From: Afipia felis ATCC 53690
GTDB lineage: Bacteria; Pseudomonadota; Alphaproteobacteria; Rhizobiales; Xanthobacteraceae
DNA: 64,000 nt
Direction of reading: 5' to 3'
NCBI RefSeq assembly: GCF_000314735.2
Contig: NZ_KB375270.1
Span: 1-64,000 of the forward strand
Below the pieces are notes generated by a model. That model saw only the letters and a program-made list of their open reading frames with translations. It searched no databases and had not been told where the DNA came from. Both the position numbers and the translations under genes were made by a program. Shown piece after piece: positions 36,166 to 46,107 of this stretch; position 1 is the stretch's first letter; each line of letters starts with the position of its first letter.

Positions 36166-37146
36166 ATGTTTCTGGTGACCGGGGGCGCAGGGTTTATCGG
36201 CTCCAACATTGTCGCGGCCTTGAACGATGCCGGTCATGCGGACGTCGTGGTGTCTGACCATCTCGGCAGCGAAGGCAAATGGCGGAACCTCGCCAAGCGG
36301 CAGCTGGCCGACATCGTGCCGCCCGAGGAGTTGATGGCGTGGCTGCGCGGGCGCAGGCTCGCCGGAGTCATCCACATGGGCGCGATTTCCGCGACCACCG
36401 CGACCGATGGCGATCATGTGTTCGAGACCAATTATCGCCTTTCGATGCGGCTGCTCGACTGGTGCACGGCCAACCCGACGCCTTTCATCTATGCTTCGTC
36501 GGCTGCAACCTATGGCGACGGCGAGCAGGGTTTCCGCGACGACAACAGCCTTGAGGCGCTGAAGGCGCTACGGCCGATGAATCTCTACGGCTGGAGCAAG
36601 TACCTGTTCGACGTTGCGGTGGCGACGCGGGTGGCGAAAGGCGAGAAACTGCCACCGCAATGGGCGGGCTTGAAGTTTTTCAACGTGTTCGGCCCGAACG
36701 AATACCACAAGGGCGCGATGATGAGCGTCCTGACGAAGACCTTCGACGACATCAAGGCGGGCAAGACCATCCGGCTGTTCAAGTCGCATCGGGACGGCAT
36801 TGCCGACGGCGACCAGCGGCGTGATTTCATCTACGTCGATGACGTGCTGCGGGTCATCATGTGGCTGGTGCAAAGCCCGAATGTGAATGGCATCTTCAAT
36901 GTCGGCACCAGCCATGCGCGCAGCTTCCGTGATTTGATCGTGTCGGCCTATGCAGCGCTCGGCGCGAAAGAGAATATCGAATATGTCGACATGCCCGAAC
37001 AGATCCGTAACAGCTACCAGTATTTTACCGAGGCCGACGGCGAGCATCTGTGCCGCGCCGGATACAACGGCGGCTTCACGCCGCTTGAGGATTCGGTTGC
37101 CTCTTATGTGAAGAATTTTCTCGATCGTCCGGATCGCTATCGTTGA
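36166..37146 (+). CDS. hldD: ADP-L-glycero-D-manno-heptose 6-epimerase
   Basis: HldD epimerises ADP-D,D-heptose to ADP-L,D-heptose, the donor for WaaC/WaaF. The 326-residue SDR protein begins with the NADP motif FLVTGGAGFIGSNIVAAL and has FIYASSAATYGDGEQGF and the catalytic Tyr-x-x-x-Lys in NLYGWSKYLFD. RDFIYVDDVLRVIMWL follows. It is divergent from waaF and lies seven bases upstream of hldE. Confidence 0.95.
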   Translation: MFLVTGGAGFIGSNIVAALNDAGHADVVVSDHLGSEGKWRNLAKRQLADIVPPEELMAWLRGRRLAGVIHMGAISATTATDGDHVFETNYRLSMRLLDWCTANPTPFIYASSAATYGDGEQGFRDDNSLEALKALRPMNLYGWSKYLFDVAVATRVAKGEKLPPQWAGLKFFNVFGPNEYHKGAMMSVLTKTFDDIKAGKTIRLFKSHRDGIADGDQRRDFIYVDDVLRVIMWLVQSPNVNGIFNVGTSHARSFRDLIVSAYAALGAKENIEYVDMPEQIRNSYQYFTEADGEHLCRAGYNGGFTPLEDSVASYVKNFLDRPDRYR

Positions 37147-37153
37147 GTGACGC

Positions 37154-38626
37154 ATGATTGATTTCGATACCCTGTCGGAGCGGATGTCGCGCCAGACCGT
37201 GCTGTGCATCGGCGATCTGATGCTGGACGAGTTCGTCTATGGCGAGGTCTCGCGTGTCTCGCCCGAAGCGCCGGCACCGGTGATCGCGGCACAGCGCAGC
37301 GAACTCAATGTCGGGGGCGCGGGCAATGTCGCGCGCAACATCGCCGCTCTTGGCGGACGCTGCATCTTCATTGGTCTGATCGGCGAGGATGCTGCCGGTG
37401 CGACGCTGACAACCGAACTGGCGAAGGATACATTGATCGAGACGCATCTCGTCGTCGATCCATCGCGGCCGACCACGCGCAAGGTCCGTTTTGTTTCAGA
37501 GCATTACGCTACGCACATGCTGCGAGCGGACTGGGAGGTGGCGCAGGCCGCGTCGCCCCAGACCGAGGCGAAGCTGATCGTGGCGATCAAGGATGCGCTG
37601 CCTCGCGCGGACATCGTGCTGCTGTCCGACTATGCCAAGGGCGTGCTGACCCATCGCGTGATCCGCGAGACGATCGATACGGCGCGGCAGATGGGCAAGC
37701 GCACCATCGTCGATCCGAAGAATTTGAATTTCGCGGTCTATCACGGCGCTTCGATCCTGACGCCGAACCGCAAGGAGTTCACCGAGGCGACCCGCAGCCG
37801 TGCACGCACGCCGGAGGAGATCGGCACTGCCGCGCGCGACGCCATAGAGATCGCCGGGTGCGACGCTATGCTCGTGACGCAAAGCGAGAACGGCATGACG
37901 CTGGTGGCGAAGAACGGCGACGTGCTGCATGTGCCGGCCTATCCGGTTAAGGTGCGCGACGTCTCCGGCGCGGGCGATACCGTGGCGGCGACGCTCGCGC
38001 TCGCGCTGGCGAGCGATGCGGCGGAAGAAGATGCGGTGCGGGCAGCTTCGGCAGCGGCGGCGGTTGCCGTCGGCAAGCGCGGCACCGCGAGCGTCACGCA
38101 GGCCGAGTTGCGCAAGAAGATTTTGCCGCATGCATCGCTGACGATGGAAGAAAAGATCGTGTCCGACTGGAAGACGATCGATGAGCGTCTGGATGACTGG
38201 CGCCGCGAGGGTCTGCGGATCGGCTTCACCAATGGCTGTTTCGACATTCTGCACCCAGGCCATGTCAGGGTGCTGACTCAGGCCCGCGCCACTTGCGACA
38301 GGCTGGTGGTCGGCCTCAACAGCGATGCCTCGGTGCGGCGGTTGAAGGGGGAAACCCGCCCGGTGCAGACCGAACTGGCGCGCGCCGAGGTGCTGGCCGC
38401 GCTGGAGGCGGTCGATCTTGTCGCCATTTTCGAGGAAGACACGCCGCTCGATCTGATCCGTCAGGTCAAGCCGAGCGTGCTGGTGAAGGGTGGCGACTAC
38501 ACGCGCGAACAGGTAGTCGGACACGAGTTCGTCACCGCGCATGGGGGCGAGGTCGTGCTGATCGACATTTTGCCCGGCCACAGTACGACGTCGCTCGTGA
38601 ACCGGGCGCGAAGCAATCAGGGCTGA
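37154..38626 (+). CDS. hldE: Bifunctional heptose 7-phosphate kinase / heptose 1-phosphate adenylyltransferase
   Basis: A 490-residue fusion. Residues 1-320 form a PfkB/ribokinase-type kinase ([26 protein letters not shown]; catalytic [14 protein letters not shown]). Residues 345-490 form a nucleotidyltransferase ([44 protein letters not shown]). It makes heptose 1,7-bisphosphate and later ADP-heptose, the steps before and after GmhB. With gmhA, gmhB and hldD the ADP-heptose pathway is complete in the window. Confidence 0.96.
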   Translation: MIDFDTLSERMSRQTVLCIGDLMLDEFVYGEVSRVSPEAPAPVIAAQRSELNVGGAGNVARNIAALGGRCIFIGLIGEDAAGATLTTELAKDTLIETHLVVDPSRPTTRKVRFVSEHYATHMLRADWEVAQAASPQTEAKLIVAIKDALPRADIVLLSDYAKGVLTHRVIRETIDTARQMGKRTIVDPKNLNFAVYHGASILTPNRKEFTEATRSRARTPEEIGTAARDAIEIAGCDAMLVTQSENGMTLVAKNGDVLHVPAYPVKVRDVSGAGDTVAATLALALASDAAEEDAVRAASAAAAVAVGKRGTASVTQAELRKKILPHASLTMEEKIVSDWKTIDERLDDWRREGLRIGFTNGCFDILHPGHVRVLTQARATCDRLVVGLNSDASVRRLKGETRPVQTELARAEVLAALEAVDLVAIFEEDTPLDLIRQVKPSVLVKGGDYTREQVVGHEFVTAHGGEVVLIDILPGHSTTSLVNRARSNQG

Positions 38627-38638
38627 GAGACGATCACC

Positions 38639-39595
38639 TTAATCGATCCGTGGTACGATCGCCGCCGCCTTGTCCCGCTTTTCCGGGCTCGACACCCAGA
38701 TCAGTCCGCCCATCGCGCCGACGATGAAGGATACGACGCCGAACAGGATCGACACCACGGTGCCTTCGCTCGTCATCAATCCGGCATAACCGAACGCGAT
38801 TGTCATCGAAGCTTCACGCACGCCCCATCCCGCGATCGAGATCGGCAGCATGGTGATGAGCATGATCGGCGGGATCAGCAGGAAGACCTGCCAGAACGAC
38901 ACCGATGCATGGATCGCCATCGCGCAGCACCAGGCGGTGACCACGGCAAGGACGTGAATCGCCAGCGACAGCACGGCCACTCTCGGGCCGGAGCGCAGGT
39001 TGAACAGCACCTTGTTGGCGATCTCGCCGCAGGCATGGACATGGCGCAGGGGCCACCAGCGCTTCAACCAGGCCCATGAAAGGCTTCCGACCAGAAGAAA
39101 ACCTAGACTGGCCGCGAGTGCCGCCACGCCGATGACGACGAGCGCGATCTGTCCTTTAGGTCGCGTGATGAGCGGATAGCTCCACGGCAGGCTGCCGACG
39201 ATAATGATCGCGAGTGCGACGAGGCCGATGGCACGGTCCACCAGCACCGAGTAGGTCGCCTCGCGCCAGCCCGAGATGCGGCCGACCAGCCAGAGCCGCA
39301 TGGCGTCGCCGCCGATGGAGGAGGGTAGCGTCTGGTTGAAGAAAGTGCCGATCATGTTGAACTTGATCGCGCGGGCGTTATCCAGCGGCTTGCCACAATG
39401 CTCCGTCACCTCGCGCCAGCGGAAGGCGCTGATGACGACCTGCACCAGGGTGGCGAGAACAGCGAGCGCGAACCAGCCGAAGCTGAAATGGTCCAGATGC
39501 GCCCGCAGGGCATCGAAACGGATGCCGCGCAGCGACAGGTACAGCAGCCCGACCGACATCAGGATACGGATGACGAGGAAAAGAGCTGGGCGCAT
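38639..39595 (-). CDS. Flippase-like / UPF0104 (lysylphosphatidylglycerol synthase TM) family membrane protein
   Basis: A 318-residue protein with about eight hydrophobic helices and no soluble domain. It belongs to the LPG_synthase_TM / UPF0104 group: LLYLSLRGIRFDALRAHLDH near the start, then SFNQTLPSSIGGDAMRLWLV-like TFFNQTLPSSIGGDAMRLW and ISIAGWGVREASMTIAFGYA. Members are thought to be lipid-linked substrate transporters or regulators, and there is no aminoacyl-transferase domain here. Its place inside the LPS block fits a role in glycolipid handling. It converges on hldE with 12 bases between. Confidence 0.8.
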   Translation of the reverse strand: MRPALFLVIRILMSVGLLYLSLRGIRFDALRAHLDHFSFGWFALAVLATLVQVVISAFRWREVTEHCGKPLDNARAIKFNMIGTFFNQTLPSSIGGDAMRLWLVGRISGWREATYSVLVDRAIGLVALAIIIVGSLPWSYPLITRPKGQIALVVIGVAALAASLGFLLVGSLSWAWLKRWWPLRHVHACGEIANKVLFNLRSGPRVAVLSLAIHVLAVVTAWCCAMAIHASVSFWQVFLLIPPIMLITMLPISIAGWGVREASMTIAFGYAGLMTSEGTVVSILFGVVSFIVGAMGGLIWVSSPEKRDKAAAIVPRID

Positions 39596-39742
39596 CGGGC
39601 CGGTCTATGCCGTGGGAGGAAAGCGTATCGTGAATTAGCACGCAGTACGGATATATTTTCGCTGCGTGGTATGGTTTTACACCGCAACTAGCAATAGGAA
39701 AGCCGTGAAGACGCCATCTTTTCCGTCAACCGTTTGAGATCA

Positions 39743-40759
39743 ATGTCCAAGCAAACGATCCTCGTAACCGGTGCGGCCGGGTTCATCGGCTTCCATGTTT
39801 CGCAACGTCTGCTACAGGGCGGCCATCAGGTCGTCGGGCTCGACTGTGTGAACGATTATTACGACCCGAGCCTCAAGGAGGCCCGGCTCGCGATCCTGCG
39901 CAATGATCCGAACTTCTCCTTTGAAAAGATCGATCTGGCTGACCGGCCCGCGACCCGGGGCATATTCGAACGTCACCGTTTTCCGGTCGTGATCCACCTC
40001 GCCGCGCAGGCGGGGGTGCGTTACTCCATTGATCACCCGACGGCCTATATCGACGCCAATCTGCAGGGCTTCGCCAACGTGCTGGAAGGCTGCCGTCACA
40101 ATGGCTGCGAGCATCTCCTGTTCGCGTCTTCGTCCTCGGTCTATGGCGCGAACACCAAGCTGCCGTTTTCCGTGCACGATAATGTCGATCACCCGATCAG
40201 TCTCTATGCCGCGAGCAAGAAGGCCAACGAGTTGATGGCGCATTCCTACAGCCATCTTTATGGATTGCCGACGACCGGCCTGCGCTTCTTCACCGTCTAT
40301 GGCCCGTGGGGCCGTCCCGACATGGCGATGTTCCTGTTCGCGAAGGCGATCACGGAGAACAAGCCGATCCGCCTGTTCAACCACGGCGACATGATGCGGG
40401 ACTTCACCTACATCGACGACGTCACGGAAGCGGTGGTGCGTCTTGCGCAACGTCCGGCCACGCCCAATGCATCCTGGGATGCGAAACGGCCCGATCCTGC
40501 GACGAGCCGAGCGCCATGGCGAATCTACAATATCGGCAACAACCAGCCCGAGAAGCTGATGGATCTCGTGCAGGTTCTCGAGAAGGAGCTCGGCCGCACC
40601 GCGCGCAAGGAATTGCTTCCGATGCAGGCGGGCGACGTCTACGCCACCTATGCCGATATAGACGATCTGCAGCGGGAGGTGGATTTCCATCCGTCCACGC
40701 CGCTGGCTGACGGTGTCGCGCGCTTTGTGGCATGGTATCGCGAATATCACCGAATTTGA
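39743..40759 (+). CDS. NAD-dependent epimerase, UDP-glucuronate 4-epimerase type
   Basis: A 338-residue SDR epimerase: ILVTGAAGFIGFHVSQRLLQ, then the marker loop CVNDYYDPSLKEARLAIL, which is typical of UDP-glucuronic/galacturonic acid 4-epimerases (LpsL/LspL type). Also present are AGVRYSIDHPTAYIDANLQG, Tyr-x-x-x-Lys in LYAASKKANELM and RDFTYIDDVTEAVVRL. It would supply UDP-galacturonate for LPS or capsule. ATG 39743 is used instead of the upstream TTG. manC follows 30 bases downstream. Confidence 0.87.
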   Translation: MSKQTILVTGAAGFIGFHVSQRLLQGGHQVVGLDCVNDYYDPSLKEARLAILRNDPNFSFEKIDLADRPATRGIFERHRFPVVIHLAAQAGVRYSIDHPTAYIDANLQGFANVLEGCRHNGCEHLLFASSSSVYGANTKLPFSVHDNVDHPISLYAASKKANELMAHSYSHLYGLPTTGLRFFTVYGPWGRPDMAMFLFAKAITENKPIRLFNHGDMMRDFTYIDDVTEAVVRLAQRPATPNASWDAKRPDPATSRAPWRIYNIGNNQPEKLMDLVQVLEKELGRTARKELLPMQAGDVYATYADIDDLQREVDFHPSTPLADGVARFVAWYREYHRI

Positions 40760-40789
40760 TCGCACGAGATTTCAGGAAAGCGGTTTTCG

Positions 40790-42199
40790 ATGACGAAACG
40801 TATCGTTCCGTTGATCATGTGCGGCGGTGCCGGAACGCGGCTCTGGCCTGCGTCGCGCGAGAACAGGCCGAAGCAGTTTCTGTCGCTGTTCGGCAACCGT
40901 TCGACGTTTCAGGATACGCTCGTGCGGATCAGCGATGATGCGCTGTTCGACCGGCCGGTCGTTATCACCAATGCAGCCTATCGTTTCATGGTGCGTGAGC
41001 AGCTCGCGGAGATCGAACGCGATGCGGATATTTTGCTCGAACCCTGTCGCAGGGATTCCGGCCCCGCGATTGCGGCTGGTGCTGCCTTTGCCTCAGGCCG
41101 CGATCCGCGGGCCGTGGTGCTGGCACTTGCCGCAGACCATGTCGTGGGTGACGAAGTTGCTTTCGCCGAGGCTTGCCGTCAGGCGGTCGAGGTTGCGGCA
41201 TCGGGCCGGATCGTGACGTTCGGCATCAAACCGGAACGTGCCGCAACCGAATATGGCTATATCCAGGTTGGCGACAAAATCGCCGGCGAGGTGTCGTCGG
41301 TTGCGAAGTTCGTCGAAAAGCCGGACGAGGTGACAGCGGCGGCTTATGTACGCGACGGCTTTCTCTGGAACAGCGGTAACTTCATGTTTGGCGCGCAGGC
41401 GTTGCTCGACGAATATGAGAAAACCGACGTTGCCAGTGTCGCGGCGGCCCGCGAGGCGGTGGAAAAAGCAGGTAACGATCTGGGTTTCGTTACGCTGCAG
41501 GAAGATGCCTTCGCGCGCGCGACGCCGATGTCGATCGACTATGCCGTGATGGAAAAGACCTCGCGTGCGGCGGTCATTCCCGTGTCATGCGGTTGGTCGG
41601 ATGTCGGCTCGTGGCATGCGGTGTGGGAATTGTCACCGAAGGATGAGGACGGTAACGCGGCGCAGGGCACCGCTGTGTTCGAGGGCGCGCGGAATTGTAA
41701 CGTCTCCTCCGACAAGACGCTGGTGGCGCTGGAGGGTGTCGACGATGTCGTGGTCGTGGCGACGCAGGACGCGGTGCTGGTGTCACGGCAGAAGGACCAG
41801 AGTGCGCTGAAGCGCCTTGTTGCAAAACTGAAGAAGGTGAGCCCGGAGGTGACGGAAGATCACCTCAAGGTGCATCGTCCGTGGGGATCGTACCAGTCGC
41901 TCGACACCGGTGAGCGGCATCAGGTGAAGCGGATTATCGTCAAGGCGGGTGGGCGGTTGTCGCTGCAGAAGCACCACCACCGCTCCGAGCACTGGATCGT
42001 GGTGCGCGGTGCAGCCAGAGTGACGGTCGACGACCTCGAGAAGATCGTCCACGAGAATGAGTCGGTCTACATCCCGATCGGCGCGACCCATCGACTTGAG
42101 AATCCGGGAAAAATCCCGCTGGAGCTGATCGAGGTCCAGACCGGAAGCTATCTCGGCGAGGACGACATCATCCGCATCGAGGACGACTACCGCCGCTAG
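40790..42199 (+). CDS. manC: Mannose-1-phosphate guanylyltransferase / mannose-6-phosphate isomerase
   Basis: A 469-residue bifunctional enzyme making GDP-mannose, and often interconverting fructose 6-P and mannose 6-P. The N-terminal nucleotidyltransferase has CGGAGTRLWPASRENRPKQF and the FVEKPD motif, and the active-site SIDYAVMEK lies near 250. The C-terminal cupin isomerase domain (from VHRPWGSYQSLDTG) carries the metal-binding HHHRSEHWIVVRG and the late HRLENPG. GDP-mannose feeds mannose, fucose or rhamnose-type sugars in LPS O-chains or exopolysaccharide. Confidence 0.95.
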   Translation: MTKRIVPLIMCGGAGTRLWPASRENRPKQFLSLFGNRSTFQDTLVRISDDALFDRPVVITNAAYRFMVREQLAEIERDADILLEPCRRDSGPAIAAGAAFASGRDPRAVVLALAADHVVGDEVAFAEACRQAVEVAASGRIVTFGIKPERAATEYGYIQVGDKIAGEVSSVAKFVEKPDEVTAAAYVRDGFLWNSGNFMFGAQALLDEYEKTDVASVAAAREAVEKAGNDLGFVTLQEDAFARATPMSIDYAVMEKTSRAAVIPVSCGWSDVGSWHAVWELSPKDEDGNAAQGTAVFEGARNCNVSSDKTLVALEGVDDVVVVATQDAVLVSRQKDQSALKRLVAKLKKVSPEVTEDHLKVHRPWGSYQSLDTGERHQVKRIIVKAGGRLSLQKHHHRSEHWIVVRGAARVTVDDLEKIVHENESVYIPIGATHRLENPGKIPLELIEVQTGSYLGEDDIIRIEDDYRR

Positions 42200-42360
42200 G
42201 ACCGGTTTTTGAAGCCCTCCAGGAGAAGCCGGGCGTGTCCCGGTTCTGACATTTTTTGCATCAAAACGTGTTCTGACACCTGCCGGAGAGGGTCGGCGGG
42301 GCGATTTCGCCGTGCTAGGAAAACGGCGCGGTGTTCCCGCGATTCAGGGGTGAAAGATCA

Positions 42361-43353
42361 ATGACTTCCAAAGGATTGACGCGCGGCAAGAGTGATCTGC
42401 GCGTGGGTGTTATCGGTGCGGGTGTGATGGGCAGCAACCATGCGCGCGTGTTGGCGCAGTTGCCCGGCGTGAAGCTCGCGGGCGTTGCCGATCCTTTGGC
42501 CGAAAGCCGTTCGCGCGTAACCGGTTTCGTCGATTGTCCGACTTTCGAGACGGTGAATGAACTGCTCGCGGCGGGCGTTGATGCTGTCACTATCGCGGCC
42601 CCCACCCATCTGCATCGCGACGTGTCGCTCGCCTGCATCGCAAACGGTGCCCACGTGCTCGTCGAAAAGCCGATCGCGACTACCGGAGAGGAGGGGCGCG
42701 AAATCATCGATGCCGCCCGCAAGAAGGGCGTGACGCTGATGGTCGGTCATGTCGAGCGCTTCAATCCGGCCGTTGCCGCGATCAAGGAAGCGATCCGTGG
42801 CGAGGAGATTTTGTCTGTCGCCATCACCCGCGTCGGCCCGTTCCCGCCGCGCATGTCGAATGTTGGTGTGGTGATCGACCTCGCCGTGCACGACATCGAC
42901 CTCATCAGCTGGTTCACCGAATCCGAGATCGACGAAGTACAGCCGCAGCTCGCGAGCGCGGTGGCCGAGCGTGAGGACATCGCGCTGCTGCAGTTCCGCA
43001 CCAAGTCGGGCGTGCTTGCGCACATCAACACCAACTGGCTGACGCCGTTCAAAGCGCGTACGGCGACCATCGCGACCCGCAACAAGTATATCCAGGGCGA
43101 TCTGCTGACCCGGCAGGTGACGGAATGCTTCGGCTTCCAGCGCGATGGCAGTTATTCGATGCGGCATCTGCCGGTAGGCCATGACGAGCCGCTGCGCGCC
43201 GAATTGATGGCGTTCGTCAATGCGATCAGGAGCGGCGGCAAGCCCGCGATCACCGGCGAGGACGGCGTTGCCAGCCTTGAGATCGCGATCAAGTGCCTTG
43301 AGACGCGAGCCAAGCCCGTTGCCGCGCCGCAGCCGCGCGCGGCTTCGAAGTGA
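42361..43353 (+). CDS. Gfo/Idh/MocA oxidoreductase (GnnA- or WbpB-like)
   Basis: A 330-residue NAD-dependent oxidoreductase: RVGVIGAGVMGSNHARVLAQ at the start and HVLVEKPIATTGEEG near residue 100, then VGHVERFNPAVAAIKE. The DegT aminotransferase gene follows 37 bases later. Such a pair oxidises C3 of a UDP-GlcNAc-type sugar and aminates it. In the Bradyrhizobium group lipid A uses 2,3-diamino-2,3-dideoxyglucose, made by GnnA and GnnB, so this is a natural candidate. WbpB/WbpE-type synthesis of an amino-uronic acid for O-antigen is the alternative. The enzyme class is secure but the exact product is not. Confidence 0.8.
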   Translation: MTSKGLTRGKSDLRVGVIGAGVMGSNHARVLAQLPGVKLAGVADPLAESRSRVTGFVDCPTFETVNELLAAGVDAVTIAAPTHLHRDVSLACIANGAHVLVEKPIATTGEEGREIIDAARKKGVTLMVGHVERFNPAVAAIKEAIRGEEILSVAITRVGPFPPRMSNVGVVIDLAVHDIDLISWFTESEIDEVQPQLASAVAEREDIALLQFRTKSGVLAHINTNWLTPFKARTATIATRNKYIQGDLLTRQVTECFGFQRDGSYSMRHLPVGHDEPLRAELMAFVNAIRSGGKPAITGEDGVASLEIAIKCLETRAKPVAAPQPRAASK

Positions 43354-43390
43354 CATGCTTTTCATTTTCTTTTCCTGATTGGTGCATTCA

Positions 43391-44533
43391 ATGAATCAAC
43401 GTCCCGATCCTGTCGCCTTTATCGATATTGGCGCGCAGCGCCGCCGTCTTGGCCCGGCCATCGACGAGGCCGTCGGCCGCGTGCTGACGCATTGCCAGTT
43501 CGTGAGCGGTCCCGAGGTCGCGCAGTTCGAAGCTGATCTCGCGGCGTTTTGTGGTGCAAAGCATGTCATTGCCTGCGCGAGCGGCACAGATGCGTTGCTG
43601 ATGGTGCTGATGGCGAAGGGGATCGGTCCCGGCGACGCGGTGCTGGTGCCGTCGTTCACGTTCTGCGCCACCGGCGAAGTCGTGGCGCTGGCCGGTGCGA
43701 CGCCGGTGTTTGTCGATGTCGATGAGACGACCTTCAATATCGATATCGCCTCGCTCAAGCGCGGCATTGCTACCGCCAAGAAAGCAGGATTGAAGCCGAA
43801 AGCCGTCATTCCGGTCGATCTGTTCGGACAGAGCGCCGATCATGATGCTGTGGCAGCGGTTGCGGCGGCGGAGGGACTGTTTGTGCTCGATGATGCCGCG
43901 CAGAGCTTCGGCGCGACCTACAAGGGCAAGCGGCTCGGCACCTTCGGCCTTGCGACCGCGACGAGCTTCTTCCCGGCCAAGCCGCTCGGCTGTTTCGGCG
44001 ATGGCGGCGCGATCTTCACCGACGACGCATCGCTTGCGGAGGCGCTGCGCAGTGTGCGCGTGCACGGGCAGGGCAGTGAGAAATACGACAATGTTCGCCT
44101 CGGCCTCACCGGTCGCCTCGACACCATGCAGGCGGCGATCCTGATCGAAAAGCTGAAAATCTTCCCCGACGAGATCGAGGCGCGCAACCGTGTCGCCAAT
44201 TACTACGCCAAGAGTCTCGACGGCGTGGTCGCTGTGCCGAAAGTACCGGAAGGCAATCTCTCGGTCTGGGCACAGTACACCATCCGCGTCAAGGACGGCA
44301 CCCGTGAGGCCTTCGCCGAATCGCTGAAGGCCAAGGGTATTCCGACTGCGATTTATTATCCGAAGTCGATGCACCAGCAGACGGCCTACCGGCATTTCCC
44401 GGTCGCGGATGGCGGCCTGCCGGTCTGCGAAAAGCTGTCGCGGGAATGCATCAGCCTGCCGATGCACCCCTATCTGGACACGGCGTCGCAGGACCGCGTT
44501 ATTTCGGCTGTGCGCGACGCGGTTCGCGGCTGA
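43391..44533 (+). CDS. DegT/DnrJ/EryC1 aminotransferase (GnnB- or WbpE-like)
   Basis: A 380-residue PLP sugar aminotransferase. The catalytic lysine is in TATSFFPAKPLGCFGDGGAI, with ACASGTDALLMVLMAKGIGP for cofactor phosphate binding and VFVDVDETTFNIDIASLK. The order and spacing with the upstream Gfo/Idh/MocA gene indicate that the two act in sequence: a 3-keto sugar nucleotide is aminated with glutamate. The start ATG 43391 leads straight into the family N-terminus VAFIDIGAQRRRLGPAI. The product is either UDP-GlcNAc3N for lipid A (GnnB) or an amino-uronate (WbpE). Confidence 0.85.
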   Translation: MNQRPDPVAFIDIGAQRRRLGPAIDEAVGRVLTHCQFVSGPEVAQFEADLAAFCGAKHVIACASGTDALLMVLMAKGIGPGDAVLVPSFTFCATGEVVALAGATPVFVDVDETTFNIDIASLKRGIATAKKAGLKPKAVIPVDLFGQSADHDAVAAVAAAEGLFVLDDAAQSFGATYKGKRLGTFGLATATSFFPAKPLGCFGDGGAIFTDDASLAEALRSVRVHGQGSEKYDNVRLGLTGRLDTMQAAILIEKLKIFPDEIEARNRVANYYAKSLDGVVAVPKVPEGNLSVWAQYTIRVKDGTREAFAESLKAKGIPTAIYYPKSMHQQTAYRHFPVADGGLPVCEKLSRECISLPMHPYLDTASQDRVISAVRDAVRG

Positions 44534-44577
44534 CATAGCCATTTTGCGGCGGCGGCCAATGCGCTAAGAAGCGGCGG

Positions 44578-46107
44578 ATGCTCGGCCGGATTTTCACCGT
44601 TGGCGGTTATACGCTGCTGTCGCGCCTGACGGGCTTTGCGCGCGACATCATGCTGGCCGCTATTCTCGGTGCTGGCCCGCTCGCGGACGCTTTTTTCGTG
44701 GCGCTGCGGCTTCCGAATCACTTCCGGGCGATTTTCGCGGAGGGCGCGTTCAACGCGGCCTTCATTCCCGCCTACACCCATGTGCAGGATAAGGGCGGCG
44801 TTCAGGCTTCGCGGCTGTTCGCCGATCGCATCTTTACGCTGCTGTTCGCGAGCCAGCTCGTGCTGCTGGCCTTGGCATGGTTGTTCATGCCGCAGGTGAT
44901 CTCGCTTCTCGCGCCCGGTTTCTCGGATGATCCTGCGCAGCGCGAATTGGCGATCGAACTCACCCGGATCACATTCCCGTACCTGTTGCTGATTACGCTC
45001 GTCACGCTCTATGGCGGCATCCTTAACGTCATGCACCGCTTCGCGAGTGCGGCTGCAGCGTCGATCTTCCTCAACCTCGCGATGATGATGACGTTGGCGC
45101 TTGCCGCGTTCTTCCCGACAGCGGGTCACGCAGCGGCGTGGGGCGTGCTGATTTCCGGTTTTCTGCAATATTTCCTGCTGGCAGGGGATGCCGCACGTAC
45201 CGGCGTGCTGCCGCGCTTTGCCAGGATCAAATTCGACGAGGACGTGCTCGGCTTCTTCCGCGCGCTCGGGCCTGCGACGCTCGGCTCGATGGGTACGCAG
45301 ATCGCGCTGTTCGCCGATACCATCATCGCGACCTTCCTCGCCTCCGGCGCGCTGTCGGCGCTCTATTATGCGGATCGTCTCAATCAATTACCGATCGGCG
45401 TCATCGGCATTGCCATCGGCACCGTGCTGCTACCGGACATGTCGCGGCGGATCAGTTCGAACGATCATGCGGGTGCAATGGCGGCGCAACGGCGTGCCTT
45501 CGATTTCACGCTGCTGTTCTCGGTGCCGTTCGTCGCGGCGTTCCTGACGGTGCCGGATATCATCATGCGGGCGATGTTCGCGCGCGGTGCTTTTACCAAG
45601 GCGGATGCTGCTGCGGCTGGCGCGACGCTGGCGGCCTATGCGGTCGGGCTCATTCCATTCGTCCTGATCCGCAGCGCGGTCGCGACCTTCTACGCGCGCA
45701 AGGACACCGCGACGCCGGTGAAATCTGCGCTGACGGGTATAGCCGTCAATCTCGCGCTGAAACTCGCGCTGGTGGGGTCGCTGGCGCAGATCGGTCTCGC
45801 ATTGGCGACCGCCGTCGGGCAGTGGGTCAACCTCTTGCTGGTGATGGGATTTGCGATCAGGCGAGGTTTTCTGGAAATGGACCGCGTCTTCACGCAATCG
45901 CTGGCGAAGTTCGCCGCGGCCGGATTTGGCCTTGCCGCCGTGCTATGGGGTGCATCGCGCGCCTCGGCGCACTGGATCGCCACGCTGCCGACGGCGCGCG
46001 ACGAAGTTGCGCTGCTTCTGCTGGTTGTTGTCGGGGCCGTTGTCTATGCTGCGCTCATTATTGCGCTGTTTGGTGTGCGCTGGCTGAAGGCGCTGGTGCG
46101 GCCGTGA
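44578..46107 (+). CDS. murJ: Lipid II flippase
   Basis: MurJ moves lipid II across the inner membrane for peptidoglycan synthesis. The 509-residue MOP-superfamily protein has about 14 membrane helices and conserved charged residues in the cavity: GFARDIMLAAILGAGPLADAF, LPNHFRAIFAEGAFNAAFIP and DRLNQLPIGVIGIAIGTVLL. Length is right for the family. It is 44 bases after the aminotransferase gene, so it may share the transcript. The stop codon lies inside a 12-bp perfect hairpin (46096-46125). Confidence 0.96.
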   Translation: MLGRIFTVGGYTLLSRLTGFARDIMLAAILGAGPLADAFFVALRLPNHFRAIFAEGAFNAAFIPAYTHVQDKGGVQASRLFADRIFTLLFASQLVLLALAWLFMPQVISLLAPGFSDDPAQRELAIELTRITFPYLLLITLVTLYGGILNVMHRFASAAAASIFLNLAMMMTLALAAFFPTAGHAAAWGVLISGFLQYFLLAGDAARTGVLPRFARIKFDEDVLGFFRALGPATLGSMGTQIALFADTIIATFLASGALSALYYADRLNQLPIGVIGIAIGTVLLPDMSRRISSNDHAGAMAAQRRAFDFTLLFSVPFVAAFLTVPDIIMRAMFARGAFTKADAAAAGATLAAYAVGLIPFVLIRSAVATFYARKDTATPVKSALTGIAVNLALKLALVGSLAQIGLALATAVGQWVNLLLVMGFAIRRGFLEMDRVFTQSLAKFAAAGFGLAAVLWGASRASAHWIATLPTARDEVALLLLVVVGAVVYAALIIALFGVRWLKALVRP

